From positions 1 to 64,000 of the forward strand of contig DEZK01000041.1 of NCBI GenBank assembly GCA_002365175.1: a stretch of 64,000 nt of DNA, in the 5' to 3' direction. The notes under the pieces are model-generated. The model was not told the origin of the DNA. It saw only the letters and a program-made list of their open reading frames with translations, and did no database searches. The translations under genes and the position numbers were made by a program. Below, piece by piece: positions 10,375 through 19,372 of this stretch. The DNA comes from Raskinella chloraquaticus (SeqCode). GTDB lineage: Bacteria > Pseudomonadota > Alphaproteobacteria > Rhizobiales > UBA4765. Within the stretch, counting starts at the first letter, position 1, and every line of letters begins with the position of its first letter.

Positions 10375-11150
10375 GCAGCCTTCGCCTGCAATTCGGCCAG
10401 GCGCTGGCGCTGGAAGGGAGTGAGCGGGGGTGCGTCCGGCGACGTTGCCGTTTCGATGAACAGCCGGTCGGAGGCTTCTTCCATCGTCTCCACCAGACGT
10501 TTGAAAAACTCATCGGCGCTCAAGCCCGCCGGTATTGCCGGCAGGACATCGACAATCAGGCGGCCGCGATGCCCGCTCCAGAAATAATTCGACCAGAAAA
10601 AACCCGAATTGAGCACCACCGGCACCACACTCTGTTCGACCGCAGTGTAGATGCGGGTGATCCCGTATTTGTATTTTGGCTCGGCACCCGGCGGCCGGCG
10701 GGTCCCCTCGGGAAAAATCATGATCTGCCGGCCAAGGGCAATCGCTGCGCGCGCATCGCGCGCCATCGTCGCTGCCGCGGGGCCACTTTTGCGATCAATC
10801 TCGATTTGCTCGAATTTGCGCATATAGGCGCCAAACAGCGGCATGTCTCCAAGCTCCTTCTTGTAGATGAAGACGGCGTCCGGAACCATGGAATGGAGGG
10901 CGAAGGTTTCCCAGATCGATTGGTGCTTGGCGGCAACGATCCCGCCATTGACCGGCAGGTGTTGCGCCCCGCGCACCTCGATGGTCATGCCGAACAGACG
11001 CTGCAGCGCCATTTTGCGGCGCATCAGGTCGCGGATGAGACCGATCCCTTTTTCACGCGGTATGAACAGCATGAACGGGCAGAACACCATGTACCCGATC
11101 ATCATGCCGTAATACATGGAATTAAAGGCGATAGCGCGTAATCGGGTCAT
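10344..11150 (-). CDS. plsC: 1-acyl-sn-glycerol-3-phosphate acyltransferase
   Basis: 268 residues with one N-terminal membrane helix (about residues 8-30). Acyltransferase motif I is KHQSIWE (residues about 75-81), i.e. H-x4-E instead of the textbook H-x4-D. Motif III is FPEGTRRPPG. It acylates lysophosphatidate to phosphatidate in phospholipid synthesis at the inner membrane. The start ATG overlaps the end of the upstream YdcF gene by 4 bp, so ftsE-ftsX-ydcF-plsC could be one transcript. The length is typical. The Glu variant appears to be common in related lysophospholipid acyltransferases, so I still expect activity. Confidence 0.92.
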   Translation of the reverse strand: MTRLRAIAFNSMYYGMMIGYMVFCPFMLFIPREKGIGLIRDLMRRKMALQRLFGMTIEVRGAQHLPVNGGIVAAKHQSIWETFALHSMVPDAVFIYKKELGDMPLFGAYMRKFEQIEIDRKSGPAAATMARDARAAIALGRQIMIFPEGTRRPPGAEPKYKYGITRIYTAVEQSVVPVVLNSGFFWSNYFWSGHRGRLIVDVLPAIPAGLSADEFFKRLVETMEEASDRLFIETATSPDAPPLTPFQRQRLAELQAKAAQVSALPAES

Positions 11151-11815
11151 GTTTTAAACCATAAGACGACGTGACGGCTCGCGAGAGCCTGTGCAAATCC
11201 GGGAACGGAAATATCCGCATAAACAGCCAGACGCGTGCGCATCCAGGCAAAAAGAAACTTCACATATTCGCCCGCAAGAATACGGAACGTCGATCCGTCT
11301 GCCCACCAGCCATCAAGTTGTACGGTATCACTGACCACCGGATAGGCGCTGATCTGGATATCCGGCATAATGGCCTCGAATTCAAGCATGGTGCGCGGCA
11401 TATGATAGGCCGACGTGACAAGAATGAGCGATCGATAGCCTTTCCGGTCCATCCATTGGCGCGTTTGCACGGCATTCCCGATTGTATTTGCCGCCTCGTA
11501 ATCAAGCTCGACGCAGCAATCCATGAAATGGGCGATATCGGCGAAGGTGCGGGCGATATCGGTCCGTGACGTTGCCGGATTGACGCCGGTGATAAAGAGC
11601 CGGCCGGCCTTGCCACTGGCCAGCAACTCCCCCGCCGCCTGAACGCGCAGCGCTCCGCCGGTCAGGGCGACGATTGCATCAGCGCGCGCCACATCCCGGC
11701 GCGTCCCACGCTCTATGGTACTGGCGAAAAACAGAAATCCGCCAGCCGCGACCGTAGTGCCAGCCAGACCGAGCCACATCGCCAATCGCAAGATCTGCCC
11801 AATCAACGTCGACAT
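11147..11815 (-). CDS. YdcF/SanA family (DUF218) membrane protein
   Basis: About 222 residues: an N-terminal transmembrane helix (residues about 8-30) and then a DUF218 domain with ADAIVALTGGALRVQAAGELL, LFITGV and LILVTSAYHMPRT motifs. DUF218 proteins (YdcF, SanA) sit at the inner membrane and are linked to envelope integrity, but their biochemical role is uncertain. I chose ATG 11815, just before the membrane helix. The frame is open to 11992, but that part overlaps ftsX and shows no family similarity. It lies between ftsX and plsC. Confidence 0.85.
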   Translation of the reverse strand: MSTLIGQILRLAMWLGLAGTTVAAGGFLFFASTIERGTRRDVARADAIVALTGGALRVQAAGELLASGKAGRLFITGVNPATSRTDIARTFADIAHFMDCCVELDYEAANTIGNAVQTRQWMDRKGYRSLILVTSAYHMPRTMLEFEAIMPDIQISAYPVVSDTVQLDGWWADGSTFRILAGEYVKFLFAWMRTRLAVYADISVPGFAQALASRHVVLWFKT

Positions 11816-11877
11816 AACTCTGTTCTTGTCGCTGTGCGTCGTCCACCCAACCGTCTGACCCTGGTTACCATATCCCA

Positions 11878-12885
11878 CTATGATGCCCGATGTTTGCCGG
11901 ACAGATGGCGGATGACCGACCAGCGCGACGTCATGGCCGTCAGCACCGTGACGATCAGGACCGTACCGACCACGCTGAGATAACCCCGCCATCCAAGATC
12001 GGCCGAACCGAACAGGAGATCGATTTGCGCCTGCCCGGTGTCATCGGAAAGGCTGCGGACGATAATGCCGGCAAACGAAAAAGCAACAAGCGACGCCACC
12101 CCTCCGATCAGCCCTCCTTCCAGTCCAAACCGCAGAAAACGTAACTGGAATTCCCGTGCGATGAAGCGATGGTCGGCGCCAACCAGTTGCAGCACCTCGA
12201 AGACATCACGGTTGGCTGCCATCGTGCCGCGCGTGGCAAAGACAATGGACAGCGCCGTTGCCACCAGAACCAGAATGACAACGCCGACACCAAGCCCCAC
12301 CACCGCATCTGTCATCGCCGACAGCTTCTGGCGCCATAGACGATGATCATCAAGCGCGGCGCCGGGAACCGCCTGCTGGACGGTCTGGCGCAATTTCTCG
12401 ACATCCAGTTTAAGCGAGCGCGCCGTTTCGATGACGATCAGACGCGGCACGGGCAGCGCTGACAACTCGATATCCTGCCCTAGCCAAGGTTCGAGCAGGC
12501 GCTGGTTTTCGGCTCTGGTCAACACCCGGATGCGCTCGATCCCGACCGTCCGCCGCACGATATCGGATATCACGCCCAGATCCTTTTCGATGTCGACGCC
12601 CTGACGCGGGCGCAACTGAATGGTGATCTCGCGCGCGACTTCGCTTTGCCACCCCTGGGCGGCATCGAGAACGATACTGACTGCGCCAACAGCAAGGCAT
12701 GACAAAAAGCACATGATGGCAAGGACAGCGATCAACGCCCGCCCGGCGAGCGATTCCTGCGGAACGATCGGCGTCAACCGACGCCCGCTGAGTGGTGACC
12801 ACCATGCCATCGCGCGCGACAGCATACCGCGCGCCGGCACGGCCTTGCCCGAAGTCTTTGATCGCTGGCGGGGTGGGGGCGCCAT
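11878..12885 (-). CDS. ftsX: Cell division protein FtsX
   Basis: 335-residue membrane partner of FtsE. Seen: a cytoplasmic basic N-terminus, a transmembrane helix at about residues 48-73, an extracytoplasmic domain with the REITIQLRP strand, then three more helices in the C-terminal half. FtsEX regulates peptidoglycan hydrolases at the division septum. The ATG at 12885 shares one base with the ftsE stop (TGATG), so the two are translationally coupled. The permease-like domain contains the ANRDVFEVLQLVGA stretch conserved in FtsX/MacB-type proteins. Confidence 0.95.
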   Translation of the reverse strand: MAPPPRQRSKTSGKAVPARGMLSRAMAWWSPLSGRRLTPIVPQESLAGRALIAVLAIMCFLSCLAVGAVSIVLDAAQGWQSEVAREITIQLRPRQGVDIEKDLGVISDIVRRTVGIERIRVLTRAENQRLLEPWLGQDIELSALPVPRLIVIETARSLKLDVEKLRQTVQQAVPGAALDDHRLWRQKLSAMTDAVVGLGVGVVILVLVATALSIVFATRGTMAANRDVFEVLQLVGADHRFIAREFQLRFLRFGLEGGLIGGVASLVAFSFAGIIVRSLSDDTGQAQIDLLFGSADLGWRGYLSVVGTVLIVTVLTAMTSRWSVIRHLSGKHRAS

Positions 12886-13544
12886 CAATCGTAAATCGTC
12901 AACCGGCCTTCGGAGAGAACCATGTGGCGTGCATTCACCTCCTGCAGAAGATTGAGATCGTGAGTGGCAATCAACACCGCCGTCCCCGAGCGGTTAAGTT
13001 CAACAAAGAGGCGCAGCAGCCGGTAAGCAAGGTCCGGATCGACATTGCCCGATGGCTCGTCTGCGAGCAGGATTTCCGGCTTGGTGATCACCGCCCGCGC
13101 GATCGCCGCTCGTTGCTTTTCTCCGCCCGAGAGAACCGGCGGATAGGCATGAAGTCGCTTGCCAAGGCCAACCCATTGCAACAGATCAACAACGTCAGCG
13201 CGGTAATCGCTCTCGAGCTTTCCCTGCACACGATAGGGAAGCGCCACGTTTTCATAGGTTGTCATATGATCGAGCAAACGGAAATCCTGGAACACCATGC
13301 CGATACGCCGACGGGTTGCAGCGATATCGTAGGCGGTTATCGTGGCAACGTCCTGATCGAAAATGCGCGCCGCGCCGCGCGTTGGCCTGAGGGCCATGAA
13401 CATGAGGCGCATGAGCGTGCTTTTTCCCGCGCCGGACGGCCCGGTGAGAAACTGGAACGAATGCGGTTCAATGACAAAGCTGACGTCGTGAAGCACCTCA
13501 GGCCCCAGATCGTAGCGCAAGCCGACATTTTCAAAAACAATCAA
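12885..13544 (-). CDS. ftsE: Cell division ATP-binding protein FtsE
   Basis: 219-residue ABC ATPase with Walker A GPSGAGKST (residues 35-43), signature LSGGEKQRAAIARA, Walker B ILLADEPSG and switch His in IATHDL. It pairs with FtsX to control septal cell-wall hydrolases. The start is TTG at 13544: no ATG gives the full N-terminal strand MIVFENVGLRY, and a GGAG sequence sits 8 bases upstream of the TTG. The promoter must lie in the 174-bp gap shared with the divergent zinc-ribbon gene. Confidence 0.95.
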   Translation of the reverse strand: MIVFENVGLRYDLGPEVLHDVSFVIEPHSFQFLTGPSGAGKSTLMRLMFMALRPTRGAARIFDQDVATITAYDIAATRRRIGMVFQDFRLLDHMTTYENVALPYRVQGKLESDYRADVVDLLQWVGLGKRLHAYPPVLSGGEKQRAAIARAVITKPEILLADEPSGNVDPDLAYRLLRLFVELNRSGTAVLIATHDLNLLQEVNARHMVLSEGRLTIYD

Positions 13545-13718
13545 CCGCTGCGCTCCCCACTGGCACTGTCATCGTCACCACCGTCCCGGCAGCAACACCC
13601 GATCACACGCGATCAGACGAGGCCATATATCTGTTCCACGCCCAACGTGGTTTCCAAACCTTTAACGCTTGGCCGCTAGGCTTGCATCACGTTAAACCGA
13701 AGCAGCCTCGATTCTCCC

Positions 13719-14489
13719 ATGCGCATTGTCTGTCCCGATTGCCAATCTGCCTATGACATCAAAGCTGCCATGCTTGGTGACAAGGGCCGTATGGTCAAAT
13801 GCGCTGACTGCAGCAACAAATGGTTTCAGGCGCCGGCGCCCGAGCCCGCACCTGCAGTCGAGATGCCGGAGGAAAGCGACCCTTGGGCCGAAGTTGCCGA
13901 GGAGGATGCCGCAAATGCCGCCGCCATGGCGTCACAAGCCAGCGAACAACCCTTGCCCGCCGATCAGGTGCAAGACGACATGGTCGCGGGTCCGCGGCTG
14001 CTGAAGACGGGCGGAAAAGCGCAAAAAAAATTACGAAACTTCCCCCTGTCCCCACCCCTGGCAGTCTTTGCGGCGCTATTGGCGGTCATGGTGCTCGCCG
14101 TCGCTCTGCGTACACCCTTGGTCAGAATGCAGCCTAATCTTGCCGGCTTGTTCGCCGCGATCGGCCTGCCAGTCAACACGCGTGGTCTGGCGATTGAGGC
14201 GGTCGTGCCAGCGCTTGATACCGAGCATGGTCGGCGCACGCTTTTGGTCTCCGGGACAATCCGTAATCTGACGCGAAGCGACCTTGATATCCCCGAGATG
14301 CGTCTGGCCATCCTTGACGCTAGCGGCAAGGAAGTCGCAGTCCTGGCTGCCGCACCGCCGCAACCGCGCCTTGACGCCGGCGCCACCATTCCCTTCTCGA
14401 CCAGACTTGCGATGCCGGCCAGCGCTGCCCAGCGTTTCGAACTGCGCTTTGCCCGCTCTGCATCGGCACCACAGGCGTCAACCCCTTAA
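13719..14489 (+). CDS. MJ0042-type zinc-ribbon / DUF3426 membrane protein
   Basis: 256 residues. The N-terminal zinc ribbon has two CxxC knuckles (CPDC at residues 5-8, CADC at about 28-31), followed by the conserved W of the MJ0042 family. An acidic Pro/Glu/Ala linker leads to one transmembrane helix (about residues 118-136) and a DUF3426-like beta domain outside the membrane. Family members are common beside division and signalling genes in Alphaproteobacteria, but the function is unknown. The topology puts the zinc ribbon in the cytoplasm and the beta domain in the periplasm. Confidence 0.85.
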   Translation: MRIVCPDCQSAYDIKAAMLGDKGRMVKCADCSNKWFQAPAPEPAPAVEMPEESDPWAEVAEEDAANAAAMASQASEQPLPADQVQDDMVAGPRLLKTGGKAQKKLRNFPLSPPLAVFAALLAVMVLAVALRTPLVRMQPNLAGLFAAIGLPVNTRGLAIEAVVPALDTEHGRRTLLVSGTIRNLTRSDLDIPEMRLAILDASGKEVAVLAAAPPQPRLDAGATIPFSTRLAMPASAAQRFELRFARSASAPQASTP

Positions 14490-14599
14490 AATCACAATGA
14501 ATTAACGTGAGTTAGCTGACCTCATCGTAATATTGCCACACCGACCAACTAAGGCTTTGAATCCTGCTTTTTCGACATGATAACAACGGAGTAGAATAC

Positions 14600-14992
14600 A
14601 TGGCGCGCGTCCTCCTGGCCGAAGATGATGACGGAGCAAGAACCCAGCTGAAACGCGCGCTGGCAAAAGATGGCCACGACGTCGTCGACGCCAGCGATGG
14701 GGGTGAGGCACTGAGCGCACTCCAGGCCGCTCCTCACAGTTTCGATCTGCTGCTGGCCGACATCAAAATGCCGGTGATGGACGGCATCGCCCTTGCCCTT
14801 GCTGCCGTCCGCGACGCGCCTGATCTGCCGATTATCCTGATGAGCGGCTATGCTGACCAGCGCGCGCGCGCCAGCAATCTCAGCACTCTGGTGCGCGACG
14901 TGATCACCAAACCCTTCACCCTGGCTGAACTGCGCGGGAGCATCGCCCGGGCTCTGGCGCCAAGCCATTCACCTGACACCATCGCCAATTAA
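14600..14992 (+). CDS. cpdR: Single-domain response regulator CpdR
   Basis: 130-residue receiver domain with no output domain. Seen: acidic pocket E8-D9-D10, phospho-acceptor D54 (in LLLADIKMP), S82 and K104 (ITKPF). The N-terminus and the DIKMPVMDGIALALAA stretch closely match CpdR. In Caulobacter and rhizobia CpdR, when unphosphorylated, acts as an adaptor that brings ClpXP protease to the cell pole for degradation of CtrA and other cell-cycle substrates. A GGAG sequence lies about 8 bases before ATG 14600. Its 110-bp upstream gap probably holds its own promoter. Confidence 0.92.
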   Translation: MARVLLAEDDDGARTQLKRALAKDGHDVVDASDGGEALSALQAAPHSFDLLLADIKMPVMDGIALALAAVRDAPDLPIILMSGYADQRARASNLSTLVRDVITKPFTLAELRGSIARALAPSHSPDTIAN

Positions 14993-15004
14993 AGACTGTC
15001 GCGG

Positions 15005-17608
15005 TCAGAACGGGCGCAACAAGCGCTCAAGATAGTCACGCTCGACCTGAGAACGATTGGGATCAGCCAGCCGGCGCCGCACATCCTTGAGAATTTCCTG
15101 GATGCGCTGCCCGTCAGGCCCTGGAATGCGCACGCCCGATTCCTGAAGACCATCATGGTTCTCGCGATTGTGGTCGCGCCCCAGCGGGTCGGAGTTCTGA
15201 TTTCCCCGCCCATCGGCGCGTGCCTGGGGGTTGCCCGGATCGCCATCCGGGCCGCCTTCACCTTGCCCCAGCATTTCCCGCGCCAGCTGATTGGCGCCGC
15301 GCCGCAGATTTTCCAGCGCCTTGTTTTGCGGTGGCAGGGCTTCGGCTGCCCGTCCCTGCCCTAACTCGCCTTCCGCCTGGCCCATCTGCCCATCGGCCTG
15401 CCCGAAAGGAGGGCCGGGATCATGTCCGCCCTCACGCAGCTGGTCGATGAAGCGTTGCAGGCGCTCGCGCAGCGCCTGCTGGTTCTCCTGCAGGCCACCC
15501 AGGCCCTGCTCCTGCCCCGGCTCGCCATTCTCGCCGGGCTGTTCGCCTGGCTGTCCGGGGCGCTGCTGACCGCCCGGCCGCTGTTGACCCGGGCGTTGCT
15601 GGCCACCCGGCTGGCGGCGAGTGCGCTGGCGCTCACGAAACGTCTGGTCGAGTAATTTCTGCTGCTCACGGATGATATCGCCAAGTTCCTGCAGCAATTG
15701 CTCGTCGCCGCCGGGATTCTCGTCCGCAAATTGCGGACGGGCATTGCGCAGCGCGTTCAGCAAGTCCCGCAATTGCGCCATCCGCTCCTGCGCTTCCTGA
15801 TGACGCCCCTGGCGCAGAAGACTTTCGATCTCGCGTAACAGCTTGTCGATATCCTGTTGGGATATGACGCGCTCTTCGCCCGTTCGTGGTGGCTGCTGGC
15901 GACCCTCGCGCCGATCCTGAAAGGCGCGCTCGGCCAGTTCCCGCATCAGGTCCTGCATCGCCTGGCGCAGATCGCGCATGATATCGCGCAGTTCCTGCTC
16001 GTTTGCCCCACGCTCCAATGCCTGTTCGAGCCGCTCCTGCGCTTGCCGCAGCGCCCGTTCGGCCGGCGACAGATCGCCATCCTCGATGAGAACGGCAACC
16101 TCCCACATCGCCTCAACGACCGCGCGCAGCTCATCATCATCGCGCGCCTGGATCAGACGATGATACAGGCTGCGCAGCGACAGATATGTCTTTTCCTCAA
16201 CGACCCGGCGCTCGGGATCGATCACCAGCGCATCAAGCACCAGGGCAGCATGCTCGCGCTGATGGGCGTCCTGGGCCAGTAACCGCCGCTGCTCGACCAG
16301 CACGCGGGCAATCGGCTTGGTAAAACGGCGCTGGGGTAATTCGATGATGAGCGTCTGCGAGCGACCTTCCTGGCCGATATCATCACGGGCAACCAGCGTC
16401 ATGCTGGCCAACCCGCCGGCCCAGGGATGAGCGGTGAGATCGCGGGTGAGTGTGGTGCCGGGATTGTGTCCGCGCGTGCCACCAATCGCGAGCGGCAATT
16501 CAGGCGGCTCCACGAGCGGGCGCGGCGCGGTCGGCTTGGTGTAACCGAAGGTGCGAGCAGATGCGGGCGGATCAAGCGGCTTGAACTCGGCGAAGGCCTG
16601 CGCCACGGCGTAATCATCATCGCTGCGATAGCGCAGCCTGAGCGCCCCGCTTGGCGTCTTCTGCACCGGGCCGTCAAAGCTGATCGATGGCGCCCGGTCA
16701 GGATCAACCGCAATCGTCCACTGCCGCAACTGCAGCCCATCACGCGCAAGATTGATCACGCCATCCAGATCAAGCGTCGCCCGGAAGGCCCGCGCCTGGC
16801 TGCCAAGCGTCGCCTCCGCCTCGCCGCTCGCCGCAACGCCATTAAAGGTCAACGCAATACCCTCGCCGCGATCACTGCGCAGCATCAGGATACTGCCCGC
16901 CGGGACGCGCAAGGCGCCCTCTTGCGCCCGTTTGTCAACGGCAAGAAACACCGTCGGGCGCCCCGTATAGGCTGGCGGCGTGATCCATGCGTCAATACGC
17001 GCAGGCGGCGTTGCAACCCCGCTGGCCGTAAACACCAGCCTGACCCGCTGCCAGGCGCTAGGACCAGCAAAGACGGAGCCAACAATCAACACCAGAAGCA
17101 TCGCCGCGCGCAGCTGGAAGGGGTCATAACGCGCCATGTCAGGGCGCGGACGCTCCACCCTGACGAGGGCTGCACGCGCCAATTCGCGGCGCCGATGCGC
17201 CTGCCACAGACCGCGCGTCGTCGCATCATCGCTGGAAGCGGGCAGAGTGTCATAGAGGGCACCGAGCGGGCGATGCACAAGACCGCCGCCGCGATCAAGC
17301 CGGTCAATAGCGTCCTGTCGTCCCGGCATCGTAAGCTGCGCCAGTGGCGCCAGGCTGGCCAGGAACGCCGCGCCAATCACGCACAAGCCGGCAAACCGGC
17401 CATGACCATCAACCAGACCCCAGATGCCGAACCATGACAGGCAGAGGAAAAGACCAACAACCATCGCCGGCCACACGAGCGCCGGCCAGGTTCGCTCCCA
17501 CAGCACAACATAGCGTGACAAAAGGATACGCTTCTCAAGCTGATCGACGATCCGGCGGCTGGCCGGATCATCGGGGAAGTGCTGGTCGCTCGCGTCCGCC
17601 TTGCTCAT
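15005..17608 (-). CDS. DUF4175 / TIGR02302 family large membrane protein
   Basis: 867 residues if started at ATG 17608; a TTG at 17647 would add 13. Seen: two N-terminal transmembrane helices within residues 40-100 and a third near residue 165. A long extracytoplasmic region follows, with a highly charged, coiled-coil-like Arg/Glu/Gln segment (about residues 470-640) and then a Pro/Gly/Gln/Arg low-complexity tract (about 665-710; nucleotides 15497-15617). It matches the alphaproteobacterial family TIGR02302, which has no known function. It sits between cpdR (convergent, 12 bp) and lysA. Confidence 0.85.
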   Translation of the reverse strand: MSKADASDQHFPDDPASRRIVDQLEKRILLSRYVVLWERTWPALVWPAMVVGLFLCLSWFGIWGLVDGHGRFAGLCVIGAAFLASLAPLAQLTMPGRQDAIDRLDRGGGLVHRPLGALYDTLPASSDDATTRGLWQAHRRRELARAALVRVERPRPDMARYDPFQLRAAMLLVLIVGSVFAGPSAWQRVRLVFTASGVATPPARIDAWITPPAYTGRPTVFLAVDKRAQEGALRVPAGSILMLRSDRGEGIALTFNGVAASGEAEATLGSQARAFRATLDLDGVINLARDGLQLRQWTIAVDPDRAPSISFDGPVQKTPSGALRLRYRSDDDYAVAQAFAEFKPLDPPASARTFGYTKPTAPRPLVEPPELPLAIGGTRGHNPGTTLTRDLTAHPWAGGLASMTLVARDDIGQEGRSQTLIIELPQRRFTKPIARVLVEQRRLLAQDAHQREHAALVLDALVIDPERRVVEEKTYLSLRSLYHRLIQARDDDELRAVVEAMWEVAVLIEDGDLSPAERALRQAQERLEQALERGANEQELRDIMRDLRQAMQDLMRELAERAFQDRREGRQQPPRTGEERVISQQDIDKLLREIESLLRQGRHQEAQERMAQLRDLLNALRNARPQFADENPGGDEQLLQELGDIIREQQKLLDQTFRERQRTRRQPGGQQRPGQQRPGGQQRPGQPGEQPGENGEPGQEQGLGGLQENQQALRERLQRFIDQLREGGHDPGPPFGQADGQMGQAEGELGQGRAAEALPPQNKALENLRRGANQLAREMLGQGEGGPDGDPGNPQARADGRGNQNSDPLGRDHNRENHDGLQESGVRIPGPDGQRIQEILKDVRRRLADPNRSQVERDYLERLLRPF

Positions 17609-17718
17609 TCTCAGGTCCACTTCGCTTGGAACCGGCGCCGGCGGCAATCAGCCGCCCGATCACACAGCCTAGGACGCAATTGCGTTCTCTCCAAGCCCTG
17701 CCGCTGCCTGGAGAATGA

Positions 17719-18999
17719 TCAACCCTCGGTGAGCCAGGGCGCCAGGCGATCAAGCCCGATCAATTCCTCGTAGGTCTGCCGTGGCCGGATCACCGCGTAA
17801 CGCGGGCCATCGACAAGAATTTCGGGCACAAGCAGCCGCTGATTATAGGTCGACGACATCGACGCGCCATAGGCGCCCGCACTCATGAAGGCAACAAAAG
17901 CGCCGATTTCAAGAGGTGGCAGCAGGCGTTGCACGGCAAAACTGTCGCTTGATTCGCAGATCGGCCCGACCACGTCATAGGGCTGCCGGGCCGCGTCGCT
18001 GTGCTGCTGCAGCGGCCAGATATCATGATGGGCGTCATACATGGCAGGGCGCACCAGATCGTTCATCCCGGCATCCAGCACCACGAAAGTGCGCTCGGCA
18101 CGGACATTGAGCGCCACCACGCGCGCAAGCAGGATGCCGGCATTGGCGATGATCACCCGTCCCGGCTCGAAACCGAGGTGAACGTCAAGGCCGTGAGTGA
18201 CGCGGCGCACCATCGCCGCATAGGTTTTCACCCGCCCTTCATCCTCGCTGCCCGCCTCTCGTGCATCATAATGAACGCCAAGCCCGCCCCCAAGATCAAG
18301 ATGGGTGACATTGTAGCCGGCCGCCCGCGCCGCACGCACGAGTTCAACCAGGCGCCCGAACGCCTCCTCAGGCTGGTCGAGATCAAAAATCTGGCTGCCG
18401 ATATGGACCGCAAAGCCGCGCATGAGAATACCGGGCAGGCGGGTGCCTTCGCCGTAAAGACGCAAGGCATCGGCATGGCTGATCCCGAACTTATTGCTCT
18501 CATCGCCCGTCGTGATCTTGGCGTGAGCGCCAGCCCCGATCGCCGGATTGATCCGCAGCACCGTATTGACGCTGCGCCTAAGCGCGCCGGCAATGGCCGA
18601 CAGGCGATAGAGCTCGCCTGGCGTCTCGACATTGATCTGCTGAATGTTGCGCGACACCGCGTAATGCAGCTCGCCATCACTCTTGCCAACCCCCGAAAAG
18701 ACGATCCGCTCGGCTGGAACACCGGCAGCCAGAGCCTTGCGGATTTCACCTTCGGAAACCACGTCGACGCCGCCGCCCAGCCGCGCCACCGTGCGCAGGA
18801 CGGACAGATTGCCATTGGCCTTCATCGCATAGAAGATATCAACCGGCAGCGGCGCGAAGGCCGCGCGGAAGACGCGCATATGACGCTCCAGCGTCGCGCT
18901 AGAGTAGACATAGGCGGGCGTCCCGGTGTCCGCCACCAGCCGAGCAAGATCGACGTCCTCGGCGTGGAGAATGCCATTTCGATAGTGAAAATGATGCAT
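17719..18999 (-). CDS. lysA: Diaminopimelate decarboxylase
   Basis: 426-residue fold-type III PLP enzyme converting meso-diaminopimelate to lysine, the last step of lysine synthesis. Seen: YAMKAN with the PLP Lys at residue 60, DLGGGLGV phosphate loop, and GPICESSD with the catalytic Cys from the partner subunit. The length matches the family. It follows the small lipoprotein gene lptM with about 90 bp between them. The lptM-lysA pairing is common in Proteobacteria. Confidence 0.96.
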   Translation of the reverse strand: MHHFHYRNGILHAEDVDLARLVADTGTPAYVYSSATLERHMRVFRAAFAPLPVDIFYAMKANGNLSVLRTVARLGGGVDVVSEGEIRKALAAGVPAERIVFSGVGKSDGELHYAVSRNIQQINVETPGELYRLSAIAGALRRSVNTVLRINPAIGAGAHAKITTGDESNKFGISHADALRLYGEGTRLPGILMRGFAVHIGSQIFDLDQPEEAFGRLVELVRAARAAGYNVTHLDLGGGLGVHYDAREAGSEDEGRVKTYAAMVRRVTHGLDVHLGFEPGRVIIANAGILLARVVALNVRAERTFVVLDAGMNDLVRPAMYDAHHDIWPLQQHSDAARQPYDVVGPICESSDSFAVQRLLPPLEIGAFVAFMSAGAYGASMSSTYNQRLLVPEILVDGPRYAVIRPRQTYEELIGLDRLAPWLTEG

Positions 19000-19088
19000 G
19001 GACCTGCCCGTTTTTATGAGCGTTAATCGGCTGCCGCGTCAGTCGTGCAGGTCGCGGCAAACGACATCACGGTGAGCGGGCAACGATC

Positions 19089-19325
19089 CTAGTTGAGAAT
19101 GACGTCAATGGGCAGGGATCTGAGCGGTGGCACCGGCTGCCGGCTGGTTTTGGGTTCAATCGCTTTACCATTGGCGTCACGCGGCGGATCGATCGCCTTG
19201 CGGCCTTCCTCGTTCCAGGGCGTGACCTGATCGAGGCTGACGGGATACTCAATCGGGCTCTTCTTGCCGCAGGCGGAAACGGCAAGGGCCAGACACAGGG
19301 CCAGAGCAAGGCGGCTTGCAGACAA
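19089..19325 (-). CDS. lptM: LptM-like small lipoprotein
   Basis: 78 residues: a short signal peptide (LALALCLALA) with lipobox VSAC and Cys at about residue 19, then GKKSP, and a proline-rich tail. Proteins of this type (YifL/LptM) lie next to lysA or dapF. In E. coli LptM helps the LptDE lipopolysaccharide translocon mature at the outer membrane. The start is TTG at 19325 with a strong GGGAGA ribosome-binding site 7-8 bases upstream. An overlapping out-of-frame reading (19067-19309) lacks a lipobox and was rejected. Confidence 0.82.
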   Translation of the reverse strand: MSASRLALALCLALAVSACGKKSPIEYPVSLDQVTPWNEEGRKAIDPPRDANGKAIEPKTSRQPVPPLRSLPIDVILN

Positions 19326-19372
19326 GGTGACGTCTCCCTAAGGACAATGGGCTCGTTTACACCATCGCGCCT

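Noticed and set aside
12792..13679. Plus-strand frame opposite ftsE
   Set aside because: Fully antisense to a well-supported ABC ATPase; no family similarity.
14502..14516. CtrA box (TTAA-N7-TTAA) before cpdR
   Set aside because: The first half fits but the second half at the right spacing reads TAGC, only one of four bases matching.
14560..14575. tRNA-like T-arm (TTTGAATCC) before cpdR
   Set aside because: No acceptor, D-arm or anticodon arm could be paired around it.
16427..17437. Long open frame on the plus strand opposite the DUF4175 gene
   Set aside because: Composition is Arg/Gln/His-rich without domain features, antisense to a gene with clear membrane and family features; a by-product of high GC.
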